Positions 11,035 through 21,731 of a stretch of DNA of 64,000 bases are shown in pieces. Location: assembly GCA_964019055.1 (NCBI GenBank), contig OZ025209.1, positions 16,890,351-16,954,350 on the forward strand. The letters are read 5' to 3'. Within the stretch, counting starts at the first letter, position 1. Each line of letters begins with the position of its first letter. Below the pieces are notes generated by a model, which was given only the letters and a program-made list of their open reading frames with translations, did not search any database and was not told the origin of the DNA. A program made the translations under genes and the position numbers. This stretch comes from Anthopleura xanthogrammica. Lineage: Eukaryota; Cnidaria; Anthozoa; Actiniaria; Actiniidae.

Positions 11035-14000
11035 ATCTGGATATTCACAGAGGGTCAATAATGAATTTTATTCATTTTATCGTATCAAACCACTAACTCG
11101 AAACAGGATTTGAAATCTGTTAAAATAGTTTTGGCTTGAAAACACTAAAATAGAAAATTTACGATATGTCGTACATTCATATATCACTGTACATATCTAA
11201 ATAAACAATTAACCAATTATTTTATATACTTTTTAATGTTTGATTTATCATTAGTAAATTTCAAACTATGAACGGACATTTGATTGACATTTCATGTAAA
11301 AATGGTTAAATGACCTTAAGATATAATATTTCATGGAAATTATCTTTTATATTTATAAGGAAGAGAGGGGACTGGAGAGAAGCCCCCCACCCCCCACCCC
11401 CCACCCCCCAGTGTATTCTTGCTTACCTGTGGAGGTGGTGTTGAACTGACACTCATATGTGAGTCATAACTTTCTGTACTTGACACACTGGCCGTACTCA
11501 TTGAACTGGGTGAACGAACAAATAGTTCATGTGTCTGCTGCTGGTTAGCTGATGAAGGCCGACTTGCTCTCGAAGTTTTCCTATGAGCTGTAAAAATATG
11601 GTACCTCTGTTGGTTGTGGTATGCAGTTAAAAAGGACGCGGGGGTTGAAACGAGAACTCGAGAAAAGTGTTAGGATAAGCATGACGTGTAACAGAGTGCT
11701 TCTCCAACGCTTCTCGAGTGTTTTGCCTATTCTCATTTCTTTTATCAAGACAGGGCCGTAGCAGGGGGAGGGGTCGGGGGCGCGGGCGGTCCCCCCAATA
11801 ATTTCGGATGTACTCAGTATATTGAACACTGAAAATCTTAGGTCTGTTACTAATACATAGGGCGTCTTAGAATATAACACCCCATTACTTTTAACCTAGG
11901 GCCCCCCAACATTTTTGGCCTTGCTACGGCCCTGCAAGAAACCACGGTCTCTTGCATTTATCAAATACAGGTGGCAACCACAGGGAGCCCAATTTGGATA
12001 AAAGTAAAAGGTGAAAATAAAATCGGGAAAAAATCTAGTTTAATAATTAAAAAAAAATTAGAATTAAAGTTAATGTCCTCCATAATACGAACGAGCAAAA
12101 AAAATCCGTAAAAAATGCTAGATTTTTTCCCGATTTTATTTTCACCTTTTACTTTTATCTAAATTGGGCTCCCTGTGACTAGCTTACCTATGATTCTACA
12201 TGGATCGTGCTTCTCAAAATATCGATCAAGAGTGTCCCATCCACCTCCCACACGCACCATCACGTGTTTACGCATCACCTACACAGAAGGAAACAATGTC
12301 ATATTTTAGTATCTATGGTAATAGTATCCATGGTAATATGATCGGTTGCCAAAGTAACAATGTTTGACTTACCCTGACGAAAATCAGGTTCTTACTGTCG
12401 CCCATTCTGTACTTCCCCTCAGAGATTCTTTGAATCGGGTACCTTGTCGTACATTGACACTTCTTCTGAACTTCAAAAACCTGAGAACGGCGGAATATAT
12501 ATATATAAATCACTTAACGTTTATTATGATCCAATAAAACGAAAGAGTTATTCAGTGATTATTATGTATTCTCATATTTTCTATTTTTCAACACTGTTAT
12601 TGTGAATGACTAACTGATATTATAATAATGGAAAGGAAGTTCTTTCATGCACGCTTTATACCATGACGCATTGATGATGGTTGGGTAGATAGCCTTGTGA
12701 CCCCATTTAGACGAACGCCATATATTTACTAGCAAGCTGAAGGTTTTTTAAGAAAAAAATGGATATTCGCGAGTTGAGTTGATCACTGGCCAGATGAACA
12801 CCAATAATCGATTAAACATCATTTTGCTAATGTTGTTACATTTGATAATGGTAAAGCAACGGAATAAGAATTCCCGATCCATTTAAAAATATCTGGTTTA
12901 GTTCGTTTCCCAGCCAGGCAGTTGTTGATAAAGCCAGCTGTTAGCAGCTTTTTGGTCTATTCTTGAAAGAATGTTGAGTTGAATTCAACCAATCATACCG
13001 ACACAGATTGATTATTAAACAAACCTTTTGTCATAATGATTTGATTAGACTGCCAAGGTCGAGGGTTATGATTCATGCTTTTCTTGTTTGATTGTAATAT
13101 ATTGAAGCAACAGTCAAATTCCGCATAACTTGTATTACGTTACGAATCATTTTATTAAAGTATGAAATATATGTCACCGTTACTTTCCCAGTGATTCAGT
13201 TTCCATTTCATATCCACAACGACATGTTATGCAATAAATCTACCATTGAGGCATAAGAAAAAAAAACTATCTTGGACACCGAAAGCCAAATAAAGTGTAT
13301 GTCAAAATATGATGAATGCGAGGGAAAGCCAATATCCGTTCACGTCATTGGCTAGATATAAACAGTAATCTTGAATCACTCTGCTGTCCTTAGCATGATC
13401 ACTCATTAATGAATGTAACTTGTTTATAATCAGGTTTACTGTAGAAATCGTTCTATCTTATCAACATTACTCACAACATTTATCGTCAAAGAAAAAAGTA
13501 GCTTTCCTTCATTTCGAAGTTTGAAGGTATTCCAGTCAACTCGATGATGTCACTCTATGTGTAAATTTTAACTTTTATTTCGGTCTTAAAAAATGTCAGA
13601 TTCCTCGACGCAAAAGGCTCAACACAGAATGAGACTTACAATGTGTGCCGTGATGTACATCTGGCTGATCTGATTTGTGATTTCCTCTAAGTAGGTGACA
13701 TTCTTACGAGATCAAACATAATAAATGTATTTTGATTTCTCAAAAGCCTTAAGGTCTTGTTTATCAAACAGTACACATGAAATGCAATGAAGCATTGAAT
13801 GAAAGGAAATACAAGAATGCAAGAATGAACACCAAATGGAAGGACAAACGAGATTACTAGCGGTCATCATGTGATTACTAGTTCTAATCTGATCGAGTGG
13901 ATCGACTGAGCTAGGTTTGAATTCCGATAAATGTTCAACGATTAAGTTACAAGAAACCATGTAGTGCATATAATAATACAGAACGACTGAATGCAGTCAG

Positions 14001-15069
14001 TGATCGATTGAGTGAACATGACCATAAACTTCATCCACCCACGTGTGTCAATCCAGAGGTTATTTAATTTTATTATACGCCGAGATCGGTTGATATATTT
14101 TTATTAAGCACGAAAACCGAACATTTAGTTAGTACGCACAGCTAACCCGCGAGAAAGTTCTTCAATCAAATAAATAAATTTAATGTTTCCCCCCAAGCAG
14201 CCGATCCTATGAATGCTAATATATATATGACGCGGCTCATAAGGAAAATAGCAAAAGCATTCTGCGAGACTACAATGAAAAAAAAAAATTATTCTGGATG
14301 GTACTATCTGATTAGAATATTTTGTGTTTATCGGTAAAAGAAAAGCGTTTCTATAAAAAAGAAACTATAACCTTCGGTGATTTATTTGATTTCAGAAAAG
14401 TAAATGCATGTACGTACGGCTTTAGTGTAGTGTAATTTACGAGTAAATGTTTTTTTTACTTACCAAATCGTCTAGGCTGTGAGACTTGTGTTTTTTCTTC
14501 AATGCTGTCACTTTAATCGGCGGTGTTGGCTCGGATTCGTTTTCCAACTCTTCATCGATCTCATTCTCTAGTCTTACTAATTCTGGAGGATCTACGCCAA
14601 ATTTAAATACCTTTCTCGCTACCTCGAGTAGAGTCAATAAAACAGCTTTCTCGTTTTTATTTGAAACTAGATCCTCCGTCTCGAACATGATTACATCGGG
14701 GACACCAAGCTCGCGACACCAGCGAATAAAATTACACACATTATCTCTAGCAATGAACGATCCTTGGGTTGCTCCTCTTTCCTTGAATGTTAGTCCACAC
14801 GGAGGAAAGACACCCTCCCGTACAAAACCTGAGTTATTAATGAAGAACTGATCTCCTGTATTTTGAATGAAGTTAGCAAGTCTGCACAGAACGACTCCCG
14901 TATCGAGCACGCTCGTGAAGGAATCCACTGTCAATTCGATTTTTAGTAATCGACTAATCCAAGACGCCAGGTCTTCCTTCAATGCCAACAGCCATTTGTC
15001 CAATATCTCGGTTTTCTCGGTGACTATTTCTTGGTCAACCGTTTGCTCACTATTCCCGGCTTCCGCCAT
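8077..15069 (-). CDS. GAS2-like protein: CH domain plus GAS2 domain with long Ser/Arg-rich tail
   Basis: GAS2-family proteins link actin filaments, through a calponin-homology domain, to microtubules, through the GAS2 zinc-binding domain. Eight exons join in phase to 1086 residues: 14464-15069, 13640-13702, 12373-12480, 12188-12278, 11427-11587, 9673-10678, 8347-9389 and 8077-8259. The CH domain covers about residues 25-170 ([30 protein letters not shown]). The GAS2 domain covers about 224-290, with [21 protein letters not shown] and [13 protein letters not shown]. The tail is basic and Ser-rich, with [15 protein letters not shown] and RMKRSASF segments; its last 350 residues are acidic and unstructured. 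Length and order fit the GAS2L1/L2/L3 group rather than short GAS2. The start is the only in-frame Met ahead of the CH domain. Confidence 0.93.
9460..9668. repeat. 13-bp minisatellite in GAS2-like intron
   Basis: About 15 tandem copies of aggtaatagtaat, directly after the donor of exon 6. Because 13 is not a multiple of three and no frame has a stop, an open frame runs through it, but a good donor at 9672 removes it. Confidence 0.95.
10961..11034 (-). tRNA. tRNA-Asn (GTT)
   Basis: A 74-base cloverleaf on the minus strand. The acceptor GTCTCCG pairs with CGGGGAC, allowing one G-U, with discriminator G. The A box is TGGCGCAATCGG, the anticodon loop is CTGTTAA with anticodon GTT, and the T arm is GGTGG TTCAAGC CCACC. 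No intron. The B box has CAA where CGA is usual. It lies inside an intron of the GAS2-like gene, on the same strand. Confidence 0.95.
11670..11933. mobile_element. dispersed repeat and short foldback element
   Basis: 11751-11933 is bounded by the inverted pair cagggccgtagcaggg and ccttgctacggccctg. The preceding segment, gagtgcttctc then cttctcgagtgtt (11670-11735), recurs near 40255-40310, so it belongs to a dispersed family. Confidence 0.6.
11979..12177. mobile_element. foldback (MITE-like) element, CACAGGGAGCCC family
   Basis: The ends are long inverted repeats (cacagggagcccaatttgga against its complement) continuing inward for about 75 bases. It sits in a GAS2-like intron. The same terminal 12-mer bounds the element at 53234-53845. 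Confidence 0.85.
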
Positions 15070-15822
15070 TTTCTCGATCCAGCTGTAGTTGCCTAATTTA
15101 CAAATAATTTAAGTTCAGATATTCCCAATTGGTTCTCTCTCACTGGTACGAATCCATGATTTATAAGTTGGTTTGTAATTCACGGGCGTTTTTCTGCATC
15201 CACAACCGTTGTTTTTGAAACATTAGGATGTGCGCAATAATACAACGAAAAGAATAACATTAGAATGAACCAAATTGTGATCGGCCAAGTCACCTGCGAA
15301 GCTAAAATGCGCTATGGTACTGGCCGGGCATAAACAATATTTGTTGTATGCGCGGTTTCATTCAACCCTCAATTGAGATCAAACCATAAATGTCCTTCTG
15401 CAATTTGATTCGTGGAAAATCCCTCGTATTCGAATTTGTCAGGGGACTAGATAGTATGGTATCACTCTGACCGCTAGCTATTGTCGGAATGAAGAGATGA
15501 ATGGGTTTGGCGAATAAAATGTATATAATTGTTTGATGACAATGCACCCTACCGAAGGCATTGAAAACTGTGGCCTATCAAAATAATACCCTAGGATGGT
15601 GGCTGATTGTGCACGTATAGTTTTCTATCTGTTTTTTTTTTTATTGTGAGTTATACGTAACTCGTATAAAGAATTGAAAAACAAAATCGTTGAATTAAAT
15701 GTGCAAAATTCTAACGTAACGCCCTTGTGTTACGAACAATAGCTGTTCAAGGGTGCGTTGTCATACCTTAAAGTTGATAATAAAATAACCAAACACTTAA
15801 GGAAACAGTAGTGATATATCTT
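15070..15822. other. intergenic, no gene seen
   Basis: Upstream region of the GAS2-like gene up to the left border of the tandem duplication. Only short chance ORFs are present. Confidence 0.6.
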
Positions 15823-16137
15823 CTGTCATCATCGGTAGCCTCCAACGTCAGCCAGATTCTTGTCGTAAAAAAGTCGATTTATTTTTAATTAGTAGAAATT
15901 CTTGTTTTGGAATAATTTATGCTGTGTATTCTTGCTAACTAGGTGCGTGACATGAACCGGAAATCACGCAACAATCAGTAACCCTCTTCAAATAGGCAAA
16001 GTCGAGTTTTCCATGTATAAAAGAAAGAAAGCGTCAGATCAAAAAATTCTTTCGAGTTTTCTTAGAATGTCTAATTTACTACTTTAGCATCGGCCATAAT
16101 ACATTGCTGGGATTTCATTTTGTGTGTGTGTGTTTCT

Positions 16138-16157
16138 GGGGGGGGGGGGGGGGGGGG
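16138..16157 (+). repeat. 20-base poly-G tract (also 20373-20392)
   Basis: Twenty consecutive G in each duplication unit, preceded by a short TG run. Both copies appear to have the same length. Confidence 0.9.
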
Positions 16158-16799
16158 AATGGGGTATAAACAAACCGCACATTATGCTGGAGACTGATCA
16201 ATCAGAAAAGATGCATACGAAACAGGCAGGAACAATAAAGAAATAATTTTGAAGGACTATAAAGTAAGGATGTATTTTTAACCGTTCAAGAAGTTTTACG
16301 TTTAGGCGTACCGTTTACATGGAACTGTGCTATCCGGACAAAATCCAAACTACTAGAGCCGTGGAATTCAAGAGGTTAGTAAGGCCAGCCAGTGAACTTT
16401 GAACACTTCACGAGTCAATACTTTTTCTGTATTTAAACTTCTTGATGGTCTGGATGTGGGAACTGAAATAACTCAGAACTATGAACTGATAATCAATACC
16501 AGTACGAGTAAAAACTAATTGTGAGTTTCTATTTGTATCAATTGGTACAATAAATAAACGTTATGGACCTTTGGATATACTTTAACGCTCTAAGCCGGAC
16601 ATTAGTTCAAACAAAAGAATAGAAACGAGGCCTAAGGGCCATAAGTTAACAAAGATAAAAATATTAAATAACTAAAGATTCCATTCACCCGAGAAAGAAA
16701 GCTCATTTACAAATATAGACATTTTACTGCGGCTAACTTATGCATGAAATGAGATTAGTTTGTTTTTGAAAGAAATGGCCCTTTCATACTACGTTCGGC

Positions 16800-17030
16800 T
16801 TAGACCGTACTGTTGTATCTATCCAGGATTTTTTTTGCAAGTGCGTGTTTCTTATCCCAGTCCCCTCCCCAAATATTCCCAAGAATAGCGGCAACTGTTA
16901 CTTCACCATTAGTTACTACAGTTACTAGATATTCACCGGAACTGGGTGAGCTCGGAGCAACCTGACCGATGGGCTGTGGGAAGAAGCGAGAGGCATGTGG
17001 TTCTATGATTTCATTAATCCGCATGGCCAA
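16800..17030 (-). CDS. small ORF of unknown function, left copy
   Basis: 76 codons, ending LAKKILDRYNSTV. No family is recognised. The composition looks protein-like: a beta-rich stretch (GEYLVTVVTNGEVTVAAIL) is followed by an amphipathic, Lys-rich end with three Trp/Gly pairs nearby (IWGGDWDKK). There is an alternative Met two codons in. It faces away from the caspase gene, whose start is 467 bases away, so the two could share a promoter. No upstream coding exon was found, so it may be a short gene or the last exon of one. It is duplicated without change. Confidence 0.35.
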   Translation of the reverse strand: MAMRINEIIEPHASRFFPQPIGQVAPSSPSSGEYLVTVVTNGEVTVAAILGNIWGGDWDKKHALAKKILDRYNSTV

Positions 17031-17401
17031 TAGTTATGGGAATTTCCCGGTCAGAATCAGCATACAGCGTGGTCAAAACAATGAGGCCGGACTCAACTCA
17101 GTTCAGCAACACTCATTATTCAGGTCATTATTAATATTCTATTCTGATTGTACCCTGATCACGGAAGGAACTCTTCAGGATGCTAGTTCCGCCTGCTATC
17201 GGCAACCCGACTACTGCAAGGCTACTCTCCTCCTTCTAGCTTAAACCTTTTCAACATCTATTCTCGCTGTTTGTAAAATAGTAATACAGTTGTCAAATAG
17301 ACAACTCTCACTGAAACTAGATGAAGGTTTTACACATACAGTATAGACTACGGCAACAGCTTAACTTGATCTGCATTGAACGGAAATCAAACCAGATGTT
17401 A

Positions 17402-17409
17402 TGACGTCA
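17402..17409. promoter_or_regulatory. CRE-like palindrome TGACGTCA upstream of caspase 1
   Basis: A perfect 8-base CREB/ATF palindrome, 88 bases before the caspase start codon. It is repeated at 21637-21644 in the other unit. Confidence 0.5.
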
Positions 17410-17496
17410 CAGCGGATGTTGGAAAGTTCGAAAGTGAAGCTGAAGCAGGACTTTAAAATATGTTTAGTACTTTAGCTGCCACATTGAGATACGAGA

Positions 17497-19582
17497 ATGG
17501 ATCAAAAGCAGAGCAACAAAGTGGCAAAGGAATTTTGCAAAAACTTCCTCCAAGAGCGTATTAACGAAGCCCAAAGGGCCTATGAACGAGTAGTGGCCTG
17601 TCATTGTGATAATTTTGGTGGGAAAAGGTGTGAATGTGCGGTGAACGAGGATAAAACCAGCACTGACACACCGATGGAAAACGGAGGTACGGAAATTAAC
17701 GGCCTAGATCCCAACTTTTCCTTTTCCTTGAAGGGGATAGAAAAAGGTTAGAGAATTTCTGTTTATACTCGTCAATGTCATGCTTAAAGAGACTGTGTTA
17801 GGTTGGAAGAGCAACACTTCATCAACATCACAAATATGAAAGAGAAACTTCGTATTGAAAGTCGGTCGTAATGGACTTTCGTCATCATTACCGACTACAT
17901 TGAATTTTCTATTTCAGACTCAATGAAAGGCGACGAGAAAGATTCATTCACTAAGCCAAAAGAAGACATAACAGGGAAAGGCGCTTCTGCCATGGTTAAC
18001 ATTCAAACCGCTTATGCTGCTGCAAAGATAAAAGACCAGAAACCCTTGATCAAACAGGCTTCATTCTTGGAACCGGTTTACGATGGTCTAAAGGATCCCT
18101 ATGTCATTTTGATCAATAACGTCAACTTTAAGAAAAGACCTGCTCCAAGAAATGGCGCTGAAATTGATACAGATAACCTGAGCAAATTTTTGAAGAAAGC
18201 TCACTTCGACACTGTGAAACGGTACTTTGATGTGAAGAAGGATGACATGCTGGAAATTTTCTACAAAGCACAAAAGGATCAAAATCTAAGTATGTAAAAT
18301 GTGGTTATACATTGCGACGTGCTCAGTTGTAATTGGCGTCCGTTCCGTATAAGTAGCTACCATCGTTTAAGTAAGCTCTTTTGGCTGCGTGGTTTAGTTT
18401 TGCATATTTGCAATAATATCAGTTAAGCTCCAACATAGATGAATAGTTGGGTGGGTGGATAGATGGATGGTGGATAGATGGATGGATGAAAGGGTGGGTA
18501 AATGGATGGATGGATCAGGGTAGATGTATGTATGTATGTATGTATGTATGTATGGGGGGTGGGTAGATGGATGGGTGGGTAGATGGATGGATCAGGATAG
18601 ATGGATGTATGTATGTATGGGGGGTGGGTAGATGGATGGGTGGATGGGTAGATGGATGGATCAGGGTAGATGGATGGATAGATGGATGGTGGGTAGATGG
18701 ATGTATGTATGTATGGGGGGTGGGTAGATGGATGGATGGGTAGATGGATGGATGGCTGGATGTGTGGGTAAGTAGGTACTGAGATGGGTTGTGAGGGGGA
18801 GGGGATGGACCCGTCGGAAGATACGATTGTCTCTCATATATCGTGCATACCGTGCATACCTTTAATCAAGGTTTAGCATCTTAATCAGGTATAATGTTTT
18901 AACTCAGTTTTCACAAGAAGTGTGTAAGGTATGGGGCGAGAAAGCTAGGTTATTAGAGAGAATTTTATCATTTTATCCATTGTTACCTAGTAATGAAGTA
19001 TATCGTGTAATTTCAGATAAACACGACGGACTCATGTGTTTCATCATGAGTCATGGTAGCAGCAAAGGAATAGAAACAGCAGATAACAAGTACATCAAGG
19101 TTGATGATATCACAGCTCTCTTTCGAGGTAACCAATGTTTTCATTTTGCTACCAAACCCAAGCTGTTCTTCATCCAAGCATGTCGAGGAGATAATGAAGA
19201 TAATGGCTTTAATGTTCCCAGGGGACCCAACGTTGTGGAATCTGACAGCGAATGCGAAGAACAGTTCCCTGTCAAGATGCCTTCTGACTCGGATTTCTTG
19301 ATTGCCTACTCAACTACCAAAGAAAAATGCTCGTACAGATGTTACGATGCCGGCTACGATGTGTATGACGCTTACCCAAATGTATTGATGGGTTCATGGT
19401 TTATTGCGTGTCTTGTGGATGTGTTTTTGGCCTACTCACACGAGGAAGACCTTCTTAGCATGTTGACACGAGTCAACAAAGCCATGGCAGAGCTTTATAC
19501 TGATATGAGACAAAAACAGATCTCATGCCATATCTCCATGCTCACCAAAAAAATATATTTCCCAAACATGAATAAGAATTAA
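17497..19582 (+). CDS. executioner-like caspase, copy 1
   Basis: Caspases are cysteine proteases that cleave after Asp in apoptosis. Exons 17497-17746, 17918-18289 and 19017-19582 join in phase to 395 residues. The catalytic His is H220 (FIMSHGS) and the catalytic Cys is C263 (FIQACRG). R161 (APRNGAE) and R315 (CSYR) match the P1-Asp-binding arginines, caspase-3 R64 and R207. An acidic linker (VESDSECEE) separates large and small subunits. The prodomain of about 140 residues is Cys-rich near its start ([14 protein letters not shown]) and is not a recognisable CARD or DED. Loop 3, between SYR and GSWF, is about ten residues longer than in caspase-3. All key residues are intact. An AATAAA follows at 19778. 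Confidence 0.92.
18441..18775. repeat. TAGATGGATGG minisatellite in caspase 1 intron 2
   Basis: Degenerate 4- and 12-base units of tagatggatgg, gggtgggtaga and tatg. The other unit has the same array at 22676-23070, about 61 bases longer. Confidence 0.95.
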
Positions 19583-19839
19583 AAGGACAACTGCACGTAA
19601 TGACTAGTACGATACACGATCATGTTATGACTAGATTAAGGTTACTCCACTAAACTAGAAATAAATGAACACTGAAAGGTTTTACTTACATTAACCATGC
19701 ATTAGGAAGACTAAGTTGCTTGTATTCATCAGCTAGTAGTATGCAAATGTGATGGGTAGTTTTCTTGATTTATAGAGAATAAATAAATACGATACATGTA
19801 TCCATAATAAAGAAATTAAAAACTAATTTACTGCTCATG

Positions 19840-20057
19840 TTACTTAAAACTGTTAGCCTTTGATGCTGGCTGCCCAAACATGGCCTCTCCTAGGTTCTCA
19901 CTGAGTTCTGCAAGTTTCTTAGGATTCTTGTAATGAGTTACGGCTTGTGCCATCGCCCAAGCTCGTTTGGGTGGATCACTACTTTTAAAGATGCCAGATC
20001 CAACAAACACACCATCTACACCGAGCTGCATTAGAAGACCAACATCAGCTGGAGTGG
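19840..20057 (-). pseudogene. orphan last exon of PDX1
   Basis: A copy of the final PDX1 coding exon ([20 protein letters not shown]) at the right edge of the left duplication unit. The next bases upstream are duplication-junction sequence, not PDX1 intron, so it has no gene to splice to. By chance a CAG precedes the exon, but there is no polypyrimidine tract. It is the by-product of a breakpoint exactly at the exon's acceptor. Confidence 0.9.
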
Positions 20058-21034
20058 CTGTCATCATCGGTAGCCTCCAACGTCAGCCAGATTCTTGTCG
20101 TAAAAAAGTCGATTTATTTTTAATTAGTAGAAATTCTTGTTTTGGAATAATTTATGCTGTGTATTCTTGCTAACTAGGTGCGTGACATGAACCGGAAATC
20201 ACGCAACAATCAGTAACCCTCTTCAAATAGGCAAAGTCGAGTTTTCCATGTATAAAAGAAAGAAAGCGTCAGATCAAAAAATTCTTTCGAGTTTTCTTAG
20301 AATGTCTAATTTACTACTTTAGCATCGGCCATAATACATTGCTGGGATTTCATTTTGTGTGTGTGTGTTTCTGGGGGGGGGGGGGGGGGGGGAATGGGGT
20401 ATAAACAAACCGCACATTATGCTGGAGACTGATCAATCAGAAAAGATGCATACGAAACAGGCAGGAACAATAAAGAAATAATTTTGAAGGACTATAAAGT
20501 AAGGATGTATTTTTAACCGTTCAAGAAGTTTTACGTTTAGGCGTACCGTTTACATGGAACTGTGCTATCCGGACAAAATCCAAACTACTAGAGCCGTGGA
20601 ATTCAAGAGGTTAGTAAGGCCAGCCAGTGAACTTTGAACACTTCACGAGTCAATACTTTTTCTGTATTTAAACTTCTTGATGGTCTGGATGTGGGAACTG
20701 AAATAACTCAGAACTATGAACTGATAATCAATACCAGTACGAGTAAAAACTAATTGTGAGTTTCTATTTGTATCAATTGGTACAATAAATAAACGTTATG
20801 GACCTTTGGATATACTTTAACGCTCTAAGCCGGACATTAGTTCAAACAAAAGAATAGAAACGAGGCCTAAGGGCCATAAGTTAACAAAGATAAAAATATT
20901 AAATAACTAAAGATTCCATTCACCCGAGAAAGAAAGCTCATTTACAAATATAGACATTTTACTGCGGCTAACTTATGCATGAAATGAGATTAGTTTGTTT
21001 TTGAAAGAAATGGCCCTTTCATACTACGTTCGGC

Positions 21035-21265
21035 TTAGACCGTACTGTTGTATCTATCCAGGATTTTTTTTGCAAGTGCGTGTTTCTTATCCCAGTCCCC
21101 TCCCCAAATATTCCCAAGAATAGCGGCAACTGTTACTTCACCATTAGTTACTACAGTTACTAGATATTCACCGGAACTGGGTGAGCTCGGAGCAACCTGA
21201 CCGATGGGCTGTGGGAAGAAGCGAGAGGCATGTGGTTCTATGATTTCATTAATCCGCATGGCCAA
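21035..21265 (-). CDS. small ORF of unknown function, right copy
   Basis: Identical in sequence to the ORF at 16800-17030, and likewise divergent from a caspase. No family recognised. Confidence 0.35.
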   Translation of the reverse strand: MAMRINEIIEPHASRFFPQPIGQVAPSSPSSGEYLVTVVTNGEVTVAAILGNIWGGDWDKKHALAKKILDRYNSTV

Positions 21266-21731
21266 TAGTTATGGGAATTTCCCGGTCAGAATCAGCATAC
21301 AGCGTGGTCAAAACAATGAGGCCGGACTCAACTCAGTTCAGCAACACTCATTATTCAGGTCATTATTAATATTCTATTCTGATTGTACCCTGATCACGGA
21401 AGGAACTCTTCAGGATGCTAGTTCCGCCTGCTATCGGCAACCCGACTACTGCAAGGCTACTCTCCTCCTTCTAGCTTAAACCTTTTCAACATCTATTCTC
21501 GCTGTTTGTAAAATAGTAATACAGTTGTCAAATAGACAACTCTCACTGAAACTAGATGAAGGTTTTACACATACAGTATAGACTACGGCAACAGCTTAAC
21601 TTGATCTGCATTGAACGGAAATCAAACCAGATGTTATGACGTCACAGCGGATGTTGGAAAGTTCGAAAGTGAAGCTGAAGCAGGACTTTAAAATATGTTT
21701 AGTACTTTAGCTGCCACATTGAGATACGAGA

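Larger units (their letters stand above)
15823..20057. repeat. tandem segmental duplication, left unit (4235 bp)
   Basis: Matches 20058-24353 at a constant offset of 4235, rising to 4296 after the minisatellite. The unit holds a small minus ORF, a complete caspase gene and the last PDX1 exon. The borders share only the three bases ctg: tct|ctgtcatc at 15823, tgg|ctgtcatc at the centre, and tgg|ctgcagg at the right end. Confidence 0.95.

Noticed and set aside
18920..19016. Upstream extension of caspase exon 3 (open frame starting MCKVWGEK)
   Set aside because: Lies before a clear TTTCAG acceptor; using it would break the phase from exon 2 and has no caspase counterpart.
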